64,000 nt of DNA. It comes from Ischnura elegans (Eukaryota > Arthropoda > Insecta > Odonata > Coenagrionidae). The stretch is taken from positions 49,263,111 through 49,327,110 of the forward strand of contig NC_060247.1 of the NCBI RefSeq assembly GCF_921293095.1, given 5' to 3'. Both the position numbers and the translations under genes were made by a program. The notes beneath the pieces are model-generated. The model did not search any database and was not told where the DNA came from. It saw only the letters and a list, made by a program, of their open reading frames with translations. This document shows positions 49,390-59,420 of this stretch, piece after piece (position 1 is the first letter of the stretch; every line of letters begins with the position of its first letter).

Positions 49390-50055
49390 GGATAAAATAT
49401 TACAGATAACCGTGACCAATTAATGCTAGCTGGAGAAGTTTCAAAGTACCTAAATGAATTCTAATGAAGCCATACGTACGAGAATGGATAACATCGGATA
49501 TAGTGTATATATAATGGATAGTACTCGTAGAATGGATAATATCATTCACATTTTGGCCAGACTTTTCAGAAACTATTATAATGCCGGGACATTCAGGGGC
49601 CATCGGCCACATGTGACTGGGGATCTGTATAAAATGATGGAATATGACGGCAAAATATATATCGGATATGATGGATGAAAAATTGCTAGTCATATGAAGT
49701 GATGAAAAAATTCTTTAGTGAACGAAGTATAATGCCAAAAGATGGTGCATAGAACAGTCAGCACGAAGAGAAAAAAAAGCCCAACGCAATAATACATACC
49801 TGATGATGCCCAAGTTATGCTGATAATCAAATGTTCTCTAGCAGCCATAGGGCTCAAACTGATAAGAAAATTTTGGAATGCTCCTATACAGGAAAAATGT
49901 AGCCTATACACCTAAGCAACAGTCACTCCAGCCTTCAGACTGGCAGAGTGGTCTGCGTTGAAGCATATATGAGACTGAAGCAGTAAAAAGGAGCTTGGAG
50001 GAGAAGTTGCGGGTCCATAGGATATTTCGTGGCATGTAAGCATGCGTTAAGACGT
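49390..50055. other. Intergenic, no gene seen
   Basis: AT-rich with a few atggata words repeated at 49480-49550. No supported gene or named repeat. Confidence 0.4.
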
Positions 50056-50059
50056 TTTC

Positions 50060-52480
50060 TCCTGCATTTTCTGCCCTGCTGAAATGTCATCTATTCCGGG
50101 GGCCTTATTCTTTCGCAGGTCTCTTATGGAAGCGTCAAATTCCGATCTTAAGATGCTCGCTCCCATGCCATCCTTTTCTACTTCACTTTCCTCTTCGATA
50201 ATTTTTCAGCTAAGTTTGCTTCCGTAGAGTAATTCATCCAGGTTTTCCTCCCCAACTAGCACATTATAAGTCATTGAGATGAAGCGAAAGGAAGAAATAA
50301 GGAAGCCGCTTATCAAGTAAGTTTGTTATGGGTTTCTTACGGCCAGGCCGATAAACATACAGAGTAATGACAAAATGGATGCCAAACTTTCAGCACTTCA
50401 GTAGATGTTGTTTTAATTCCGTCATTTTAGAGTATTCACTAAGGGATTTATGCATAAGAATATTTTTTCCATTCTTGGCACTTCTACAATATGAGTAGAA
50501 ATAACGTCATACGGCCATAATTTGAAAATCGTTCACATTTGTGAACTGATGGCGAAACGACGGTCGTAGGAAAAACACATAATTTCACAGGAATAGCGAC
50601 GTAAAATAATATAAAAATGCCGGAAGGAATCTCTAATATACATATTGTATTCATCGGGTTATCAGGCCATTACTTAAATTTCGTAAATGTTATATTTCGT
50701 GGACCTTGAATACCTAATTCCAGTTTTTCATGCACCGACCAGCCAAGTTTTTCTACATAATTGGATTTTAAACTGGTAACTACGCCTCCAACTCTCATCA
50801 GTTGCCGACTAATAGTAGTAATAATAATAGTGGTAGTAAGCGTACAGAGCTACGGATGCGTAGGTCATACGTTTGTTTCTCCCTGTTATTTTTTTTCTTT
50901 CCGCCGCAATGATAAAGTACTTGTGTTATGCTTTATATCTTCACCAGCCGGTCGCTTGCTGTGGTTAATTTTTTTCTATTTACGGGAAAATCTGTTATCA
51001 GTTGTTAAGCTCTTATAAAGACTCGCTGAATTTCACCGGTAGCCTTTTACTTCATGTCGGGATGAGCATGTGTAGTACGCTGTTCAGCCACCTTTGGCGC
51101 TCAAACAGAAGTGACTCACGTTGCCTGAGGATATTTGACGGCATTCCTTACCTATTCTTCCCTTAAATCTTACCCTTGCCTTATACATATAAGCCCCTTA
51201 GCTTACGATAAGCGTCTTATCAATTTTTTCCGCAAGAAAATCACAAGAAACGGATAACTCTCTTACTTTGTGCTATTTGGGTTCCATCTCTCGGCTTTTT
51301 CTTCGTTTTCAATTTAAAAAATTCCATACTTGTCACTTATGGCATTACATCTTGTGCTTAGTTCATTTAAATGGTTCCTCACTATTTTATAGGCCGCTTC
51401 CACTTTCCCTTGTACGAGGTTATTTTGCACGTCCTCGCATATGTTCCTCATCCACGCTTCTCTGGCTTTCCTCGCTTTGCGGCAAATCTCGTTCCTTTTT
51501 CCCTTGTAGCAAGCCTGTTCTACCTCGGTATTCGTCTTTCGCATTCTTATACTCTCTCCGTTCATCAATGCGGTCTAGGACTTCATCCGTGATCCATGGC
51601 TTTTTCTTAACACATTTCCTTCTCCGTAGAACTTCTCTAGCGGCCTCATGAAGCCCTCTTTTAATATTTGTCCAGCTATCCTCCACTGATTTCTCAGTCT
51701 GATCTAATCCTATCTTGCTCTCCACTACTTCTTGAAAGGCCTGTTGGTATTTTGGCTCCTATAGTTTCTCTAATTGCCATGCGTTCTTCGCAGATTTCTT
51801 TAATTTCTTGAATTTAAAATTGCATTTCATCATCACTAGATTATGATCACTCTCGATATCTGCCTCTGGGTAGCTTTTAAAGTCCTTTATCTGGTTCCTA
51901 AACCTCTGCCATGCTAGAATATAGTCTAGTTGAAATCTTCGCTTGTCTTCTGGCATTTTTCATGTATATCGTCTTCGCATGTGATTCTTAAACAGCGTGT
52001 TGGTAACCACTAATTTGTATTCTGTGCAGAATTCCAGGAGCCTTTCTCCTCTTTCATTTCGATTTCCTGATCCATATTTTCCGGTTATTCCTCCATCCTG
52101 ACCTTCGCCGACGACAGCGTTCCAATCACTTAAAACGATAAGGTTTTCTTCGCCCCTTACATGTTTGATTACTTCTCTGATATCATGGTAGACGTCTTCA
52201 ACTTCTCCATCCTCGCAGTCTGTCGTCGGCATGTAAACCTGTACCACTACGGTATCTACCGGCTTAGTCTCTACCTTTACCATAACTATCCTTTCATTGT
52301 ACTGTAGGAAGCTTTTCACACGCATTCCGGCGCTCTTTCTGAGCATTAACCCAACCCAAGCATTAACGTTTTGAGATCCTGAATGTATAATCCTATAGCT
52401 CTCACTACAAAAGTCTCCCTCCTCAGGCCACTTCATTTCGCTAATTCCAAGCACGTCGAGATTCAATCTTTGCAGTTTTC
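50060..52480 (-). mobile_element. RTE-like LINE, partial and interrupted
   Basis: Read on the - strand from 52480. The endonuclease comes first (LNLDVLGISEMKWPEEGDF, IVMVKVETKPVDTVVVQVYM, LSDWNAVVGEGQDG), followed by the end of the domain (FQLDYILAWQRFRNQIKDF, ESDHNLVMMK) in another frame. A charged linker follows (51725-51315), and then, after about 1 kb of unrelated AT-rich sequence (roughly 50280-51300), the N-terminal reverse transcriptase (FDASIRDLRKNKAPGIDDIS, 50190-50060). The rest of the reverse transcriptase is missing here. Frame changes mark it as dead. The class is called from remembered resemblance to insect RTE-type proteins. Confidence 0.78.
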
Positions 52481-52489
52481 TTGCTTACC

Positions 52490-53191
52490 GCAGGTCCTAA
52501 GTCTATCGTGATCTCAAGGTCTACGTACTTATCCTCATAACTTTATCACAGTTGACCGACGTACCGTCTCGGGTAGTCCCTGCCCGAATTAGTGGAGATC
52601 CGAATGAGGGACCAGTTCACCTCCACAATGTTTTACCTGAGAGAATTCCTTAAAATATGTCTAATTTTTTAACGTTGAGGCAGTTGCGACTCCTCGGTAA
52701 AATAATGTTCTGGTTTCCCCTTGCCTTCCTCATCGCAGTACTACAGCCGTTAAAGTAAATGTTACCACGCCTGCAGTGTAATGAGTGTCGCTCTACTGAC
52801 CACCGTGGTCTCCACCTTCACTTATACCTATGTAGAATAGCTGCTGCCCTCTCCCCGCGTGATATGAGGCATAATTGTCGGCGGCCTCCCATCGCCAAGT
52901 CACGACATCTACACAGGCTTAATGTATCATTTAGATGGCCTATAATACCCATTTTATTACCCAGGGATATGCCTATACCACCTCGGAATACCGCCGCATT
53001 TTGTCCACCACTGGTTATTCGACTCGCTTATCGCGACTAGTAAACTCGCTTTTATCGCAGCTAACCTCTAAAACTAGAGGTTGGCCCACCATCCGCAACC
53101 TGGTGGACGCACTCGGAGGCTTAAAGCTCAGCCGCGAGACAATTTCACAAAACACTGAAAGAGGTAGCCTGGGGCGTGTTAAGGGTGCCCG
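52490..53191. other. Unidentified, probably repetitive
   Basis: Even base composition, unlike the AT-rich flanks. No frame with a recognised motif. It may be the 5' part of the LINE copy to its left, or another repeat cut by the element that starts at 53192. Confidence 0.35.
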
Positions 53192-54450
53192 CTAGGGCGA
53201 ATCGGAAAAATCGATTTTTTTTTTCAAATCCAACTGGCCCAATGAAAAAAAGTTGTGGGACCGATCAAAAATAAGGCCTGAAAATTTTGAGACCTCTAGG
53301 TGAACCCCTGACCCTCGCTCAAATGCCATTTAGGGGGGGAGGGTCGAAATTTGTAAAATATAGTATTTTATGGTCCATCCCTATAGCTTTGCCGAGTTAC
53401 TTTCCTTAAGATCCAAAATTTCGTGAATTTTGACGTATCTGACACCGTTTAGCCACAAAATGCCTAATTTGAGTCCGCGTCCGCGAAGAAAATATTCCAA
53501 CGCCCACGCAGCGTCGCGGATACTAGAGCCGTAGGCCGATCCCTTCCCCTCCCCGTTCGCTTCTCCCCCTCCCACGCCTCCAATACAGCAAAATTCATCC
53601 CGCGTATGCTGATAGGAGGTCGTTTATCTTTTATAATATAAATCGGAAGATGATAGAAGGTAATAAAGGAAGCGTAGTGAGACGACTTGTCCCTTATTAG
53701 GCGCCTCGTCGGCGTTAAACAAATCGATGTTACCAACTTTTAGAAAAGTGATGAAATATTTTTAGATCCGAGAACGCAGGAAAAGAGCCTACGGTCTATG
53801 AAAAGTCCTCTCGAGTGGCTAGAAAGGTGTGCGAACTTTGGATATGCGCTCCCCTTTCATTATGTGTGACTAAACGGATTTAGCGGTACCACAGGAAGTA
53901 CTAAAACTTACGGAAAATACGAATTGGCCAAAAGAAGGGTTTTTGTTGAAGTACAAAACTCAAGCATTTTTGAAGGAACATTTGAAATCATGCGATACTT
54001 TTGCGTGTAAGTGCAAGAAGGAGCATAAGGTTCCCCCTGATGAATAAGTATATTGAGATATCAGCGGACGAAACTAAAGATGATGGCTGCTGGATTGAGT
54101 CCTAAAGAAACTCGACAATTGAGGAAAAAAAAGGGAATCGTCGGGGACCGTTGAGTCGACATCGTCAATTCTTGTATGGGAAAATAGTATCAAAATTTTC
54201 ATCATCAATTCATCCGAAGAAAATTAAACTGTAGAGAAATCATCCGATTTTTATCCCTACGTTCCTCTATATTCAGGACTAAACTCAAACTGGAACTTCT
54301 GCGGGGAAAATGCGTCTGCCAAATGTGATATAGGTATATGCAAGAACCAAGAAACGGCAATGATCGTCCCCGCAACTTTAGCTGACACAAAAATCAGAAC
54401 TTCGTAAGATACATCTAAGGTACTGTACCACAATTTCTTACGTAGACAGA

Positions 54451-54780
54451 CAGGGGCGGATCCAGGATTTCTTTCTGGGAGGGGCACAAGCAAGGCCGTA
54501 TCCAGGATTTTGTTCAGGGGGGGGCACAAGGATACCTCGTTATGCAAAACGAACGAAATGATAATGGGACCGTATTAAAAATCTAGCATATTTTTAAGGG
54601 TCTGGGGTGGGGGAACGTGCCCCCCCCCCCCTGGATCCGCCTATGCAAGGATACCTCGTAATACAAAACGAACGCAATGATAATAGGACCGTATTAGAAA
54701 TCTTGCATATTTTTAAGGGTCTGGGGGGGGGGGGGGGCACGTGCCCCCGTGCCCCCCCCCCCCCCCTGGATCCGCCTATG
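54451..54780. mobile_element. hAT MITE, family A copy 2, perfect TSD, internal duplication
   Basis: It has the same ends as the copy at 48421 (CAGGGGCGGATCCAGG and CTGGATCCGCCTATG). The flanks 54443-54450 and 54781-54788 are both TAGACAGA. The right half is present twice: 54521-54646 and 54647-54780 both run from caaggatacctcg to ggatccgcctatg, making this copy 133 bases longer. Confidence 0.88.
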
Positions 54781-55161
54781 TAGACAGATAAAGATGCTAA
54801 TTATTGTGAATACGAAAAGAGAGGTATCAAATGGTGTCATCAAAGGGGTAAATTTTGATGGAATGAAGGACTATACTTTTTTCATCTGAAAAAAGGCTAG
54901 AGGACTTATAAATCACAGTTTAGAGGGGAATGTGTGGTGTTAGTTGAAGAAACAGGGTCCCACTTTTGGGGAATTGCCTCCCCCGTCGGAGGATAAGCAA
55001 AAGTTATAAAATCTGCGATTCTCGATTCCTTTCCGAGTGAAAATTAGATACACTAAGTTAAAAAGGATTTGAATGCGATGGTACCAAGTGAATATCGCCC
55101 AAAAAGGAGGCATCATCCCTCTGCTACAAGCATAATGCCAATATCCCTTTCTGTGTGAGTT

Positions 55162-55272
55162 AACTCTTCTTGGGATTCCCACCGGGTTAATTTTTCCATT
55201 ATGGAAAAATTTCAAGCTCCGACTCGGGGCTCATCATCAGGGATAAATTTCGTTGAATCCCGAGAAGAGTTT
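55162..55272 (-). ncRNA. Hammerhead ribozyme-like fold (Penelope-type)
   Basis: On the - strand: a stem I strand AACTCTTCTCGGGATTC, later CTGATGA (55240-55234), stem II around GAGCCCCGAGTCGGAGCTT, GAAA (55213-55210), stem III TTTTTCC/GGAAAAA with loop ATAAT, then TTAACCC and the second stem I strand GAATCCCAAGAAGAGTT (16 of 17 pairs). Order and spacing are those of a type I hammerhead. The part of stem I next to the core pairs poorly, so activity is uncertain. Such ribozymes are known in Penelope-like terminal repeats. Confidence 0.6.
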
Positions 55273-56569
55273 ATCCATATCATTCGCCGGGAAAGCATCA
55301 AATCATATTTCATCCCTTACAGAGGTCTATTTGCTAATTGCACTAAGTTGACTTAGATTTGCGACATAAACATTGGGAGGGCAATTTAGGGACCGAATTT
55401 GCGTTGTTGCAAGGATGCGTTTGGCCAATCCGAGATTTTTTTAACTGCTGGATTTTAATATCGACTTTAAGGACTACCCGCTGATGACATATTGGAGAGA
55501 GACCACAGTACCTCCGGCTATATCTGACCTTAGTGCTGTGGATTTTCAAATATCTATTGATGAACGTTCAAACTTGATGATTAAATTTAATTTTTATTAC
55601 ACATACGGACGAGAGATTCGTGGAGAAATTCACCAAAACCTTGTTGACAACAACGAAAGACGAGGAATGACGCTGACATAAGAAATACAGATTGGAAAGC
55701 AGATAATTGAAGCAGATACAATTCTGTCGTGATTGTTCCTCCACAGATGGATACTGAAACATTAAATATTAGTTAGACTTACGAAGAAAGACGCACTTGG
55801 TATGAATTTTGGTGCATTTGGGGCGTGGGATAGGCATGCGGGGAGAGGACGCGAGCGGACTTCGCCCAAAATCCTTTTAGTCACATCTGTCCGACAATGC
55901 CGAAATTGAAGCGCATATCCAAAGTTCGCACACCTTTCTAGCCACTCGAGAGGACTTTTCATAGACCGTAGGCTCTTTTCCTGCGTTCTCGGATCTAAAA
56001 ATATTTCATCACTTTTCTAAAAGTTGGTAACATCGATTTGTTTAACGCCGACGAGGCGCCTAATAAGGGACAAGTCGTCTCACTACGCTTCCTTTATTAC
56101 CTTCTATCATCTTCCGATTTATATTATAAAAGATAAACGACCTCCTATCAGCATACGCGGGATGAATTTTGCTGTATTGGAGGCGTGGGAGGGGGAGAAG
56201 CGAACGGGGAGGGGAAGGGATCGGCCTACGGCTCTAGTATCCGCGACGCTGCGTGGGCGTTGGAATATTTTCTTCGCGGACGCGGACTCAAATTAGGCAT
56301 TTTGTGGCTAAACGGTGTCAGATACGTCAAAATGCACGAAATTTTGGATCTTAAGGAAAGTAACTCGGCAAAGCTATAGGGATGGACCATAAAATACTAT
56401 ATTTTACAAATTTCGACCCTCCCCCCCTAAATGGCATTTGAGCGAGGGTCAGGGGTTCACCTAGAGGTCTCAAAATTTTCAGGCCTTATTTTTGATCGGT
56501 CCCACAACTTTTTTTCATTGGGCCAGTTGGATTTGAAAAAAATCGATTTTTCCGATCCGCCCTAGTGTC

Positions 56570-57060
56570 CGCCACAAGTTTGATAGTTTCAAAATTTTCT
56601 GGGAGGCCACGAGGCTTCTGGGGGGGGACCCCCTAGTTACGCCCCATTACGGTGTGGATAAATGCTTCCAGTTGTTTAGAAAGAGGGCCGTAGGAGGGTA
56701 AAAATGACGAAAAACACGCTAAGCACGTCTGCGCGTAAAAACACGCAACTACTACGCACAGGGGCATAAGACAGTCGTGCGTCTTGCCCCAGGCCCCCCT
56801 CCCAAGGGACAACCGTTTATTTCTCCCTGTCCTGATTTAAAAAGAAATGTATCAGCAATATCCATCAGGATCCCCTGGATTGTTGATAATACACCACAAA
56901 GTTGAGGGAGAAGTGTAGAGAACTGCCATCGAGAGGACTCTGGTATCCATGTAGTTACTAAAGGGGGAGGAAGCCTCCACACCCGCTCTTGGAAAGGGTC
57001 ATACTTGAACAGGGCTATCAACTACCCATTTTATGAAGAAGCAACAATTACCAACAAAAT
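56570..57060. other. Unassigned transposon-rich sequence
   Basis: It contains gggggggaccccctagttacgcc, a MITE-end-like string at about 56621-56644, and no supported gene. Confidence 0.35.
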
Positions 57061-57061
57061 A

Positions 57062-57530
57062 AGAGGGTGAAGAGTTTGATTTGGAGTGTAGCTCTCTACG
57101 GTGCGGAAACGTGGACTCTGAGGAAAGAAGACGAGAGAAGATTGGAGGCGTTCGAGATGTGGGTATGGAGAAGAATGGAGAGGGTGAAATGGACGGAGAG
57201 GAAAAGGAACGACGAAGTGCTGGATATGGTTGGCGAGAAGAGGCAGCTTTTAGATGAGATACGCAGGAGACAGAAGGTTTGGATGGAGTTAGTGCTTAGC
57301 GGTGAAGGGATGTTGAAAATGGTGTTGGAGGGTAGAATGTTGGGGAAACGAGGGAGGGGAAGGAAAAGAATAGGATTTTTAGATAGATTGAAAGAGAGTA
57401 GGACTTACAGTGAATTAAAGAAGGCAGTGCTGGAAGGAAAGGAAGGCTCCCAGATCACCTCTTTAGTACTCCATGGAAACCTACCTTAATCGGTAGAATA
57501 CTATAATAATAATAATAATATCGGATGGGA
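57062..57530 (+). mobile_element. 3' end of an RTE-like LINE
   Basis: An open frame of 140 codons to the stop at 57487-57489 encodes the C-terminal region after the reverse transcriptase (SLIWSVALYGAETWTLRKED, FEMWVWRRMERVKW, LGKRGRGRKRIGFLDRLKE). The 3' UTR is only about 20 bases and ends in an (ATA)n run, usual for RTE. It is 5'-truncated and otherwise open. Opposite strand to the piece at 50-52 kb, so a separate insertion, apparently younger. Confidence 0.78.
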
Positions 57531-58120
57531 CCATACAGGACCACAGATAACCTCTATGGATGGGACGATAAGCCGTTCTCCCCTTAGCGTATTTCGATAA
57601 CAGCAGGCTAATGCCGACGCCGGGTTTCTCTCCACCCTTCCTTCCATACCCTTCCCTCATGGCGAAAATGACCTCAGCTGTCCTTCGCCTCCTTCAAGTA
57701 CCATACCGTACCGACCGAGCCCAACCCAGCGTATTCCAAAATAAACACACTAGATTTATTGAAGAAGCGAATAAATCCTCTTCAGGAAACAATCCATTGT
57801 CTTCCTCTTCCTCCCGCAAATGGAGTCCTCAAAAAAGCAATTTTCAGGCTTCAAGTTATAAGTTCTCAAGATTCAGGGTCACACTCCCTCGTCGTAGTGC
57901 GGTTTACGGTGAGATCAAGACAAAAAAGTACGGAATACTATAATTCAGAGGGGTTTAAGACCAGAGGTACATTTCTCCTAAAAATCAGTTAAAAGCATAA
58001 GTTTTTCCGAAATCTTATGGAAAGATGATTACGTAGAGGACAAATCTTTGGTACCTTGAGTTACTTTGTTTCATACACTTTTTTGGGGCTTGTTTTAATT
58101 GCAAAAATAAAATACCTGTA
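57531..58120. other. Unassigned, 590 bases
   Basis: The + strand has open frames rich in Ser and Pro, but none with a motif. No repeat named. Confidence 0.35.
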
Positions 58121-58489
58121 TACAGACTGTCCCAAGTGTCGTGTGTCATTTTTGACCTGTAACTTTAGTAACTTTCCGTTGAGCTATGTTCATGAAAATT
58201 GGCATACTTATGGGGAAAGGTCCTAAGTTTTGTTGAGTGCAAGCAAACTTTTACAATTTTGACCTTTTGACCTCACAATGTGGGCCCAAACCAAAATTTT
58301 GAATTAGCCTTATGGGGTTTCAATGTTAAAAAAATCGAGATAGAAAAAAGTCTGAATTTCATTGACCAAGATGTCATTTCTTAGGTTTTCAGACACGAGG
58401 AAACCGAAAATAACACTTTTGTTCACGAAAATTCAACCGTTGACCCAGTAAGGTCACATTCAAGGTCATAAGGGTGGCAAAAATAATAG

Positions 58490-58905
58490 CATACCATCAA
58501 AGGTGTCGGTCCATGGGTTTTAAAGGGTGCCCAAGTCACTGGTATTGTCCAAATACTCGTCTTATCCACTATTTGACCTCCAAGGGTAATACTGAGGTCA
58601 AAGGTCATAGGGGTAAGCGTTGGGCCATCGTGACAACCAACGTGTCGAACCATAGGTTTTAAAGGGTGCTTAAGTCAGTTTTGCAGTTCATTTATCAGTG
58701 TTGTTGATTTGTTGACCTTTGGAGGTCACAATGGGGGTCAAGGGTCATAGCTGTAGACGTAGGGTCATCGTGATAACCAACGTGTCGAACCATAGGTTTT
58801 AAAGGGTGATTACGTCATTTTTGCAGTTCATTTATCAGTATTGTTGATTTTTTGACCTCCGAAGGTCACAATGGGGGTCAAGGGTCATAAAGGCATGATT
58901 TGATA
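58490..58905 (+). repeat. About 140-bp sub-repeats within the left inverted repeat
   Basis: Three units share the string aggttttaaagggtg and tgacct..aaggtca blocks. Two of them begin catcgtgacaaccaacgtgt (58626) and catcgtgataaccaacgtgt (58766), 140 bases apart. The first unit, starting near 58496, is more diverged. Confidence 0.65.
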
Positions 58906-59205
58906 TATCAAGGAAACTAATGTCTCCAACCAAAGGGTTGCCAAGTGAGGTGTGTAGTGCACATATTATCCATTTTGTTTAGTCTTTAACCTCCTGAGGT
59001 CATAAGGTGGTCAACATTCACGGAGGTATGCGCAAAAATATCCAGGAAATCAACCCGATAACCGGAGCGTTTTCTACGATGCCCAAGAGAGTGGAGCGAT
59101 AAACATATCCCCCTAATTAGTTTTTGACCTCCGATGAATACATATGGGTTAAATGTCACAGAATCTTGCGCGGGAATATTAGGACAACTACCGTGACAGA
59201 CAAAA

Positions 59206-59395
59206 GGTTTTATTTATTTGTCACATCCCCCGTAAACAGCACATAACGGCCTTTTACAACGAGGGTTTCCAATATTAACAAAGTACAACACAAACATCCA
59301 TGCCCTGGATAGGGATCACCTACCCAGGCGGGATTCGAACCCACGACCTACGGTTTGGCAGGCGAGGACTTTACCCCACCGCCACCGAGGCCGGC
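59206..59395 (-). mobile_element. tRNA-derived SINE inserted in the mariner-like element
   Basis: On the - strand the head is tRNA-like: GCCGGCCTCGG, an A box TGGCGGTGGGGTA (59384-59372), and a perfect B box GGTTCGAATCC (59341-59331). A 130-base unrelated body follows, ending in AAATAAATAAAACC. Not the same family as the SINE at 39.8 kb. No clear target duplication. Confidence 0.75.
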
Positions 59396-59420
59396 AAATG
59401 TTGTTCTAAGGTATGGTGGT

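Larger units (their letters stand above)
53192..56564. mobile_element. Young DNA transposon with about 690-bp terminal inverted repeats
   Basis: The left arm 53192-53884 and right arm 55872-56564 are inverted copies, near-identical over the first 660 bases (one frame of 90 codons is unchanged between arms). Termini are CTAGGGCG and CGCCCTAG. The flanks tgcccg and tgtccg may be a 6-bp target duplication with one mismatch. The interior holds a MITE (54451-54780), a ribozyme-like fold (about 55162-55272) and short coding remnants, one Cys-rich (CDTFACKCKKEHKVPP, about 53990-54040) and one basic (KLKMMAAGLSPKETRQL, near 54075-54125). I recall similar pieces in insect transposon proteins but cannot name the superfamily. 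Confidence 0.8.

Noticed and set aside
53464-56296. Two identical 90-codon frames at 53464-53736 and 56024-56296, looking like duplicated genes
   Set aside because: They are mirror copies within the terminal inverted repeats of one transposon, with no motif; identity reflects arm identity.
59331-59395. A tRNA gene on the - strand
   Set aside because: A and B boxes are present, but the sequence does not close into a cloverleaf with an acceptor stem and is followed by a 130-base body and A-rich tail, so it is a SINE head.
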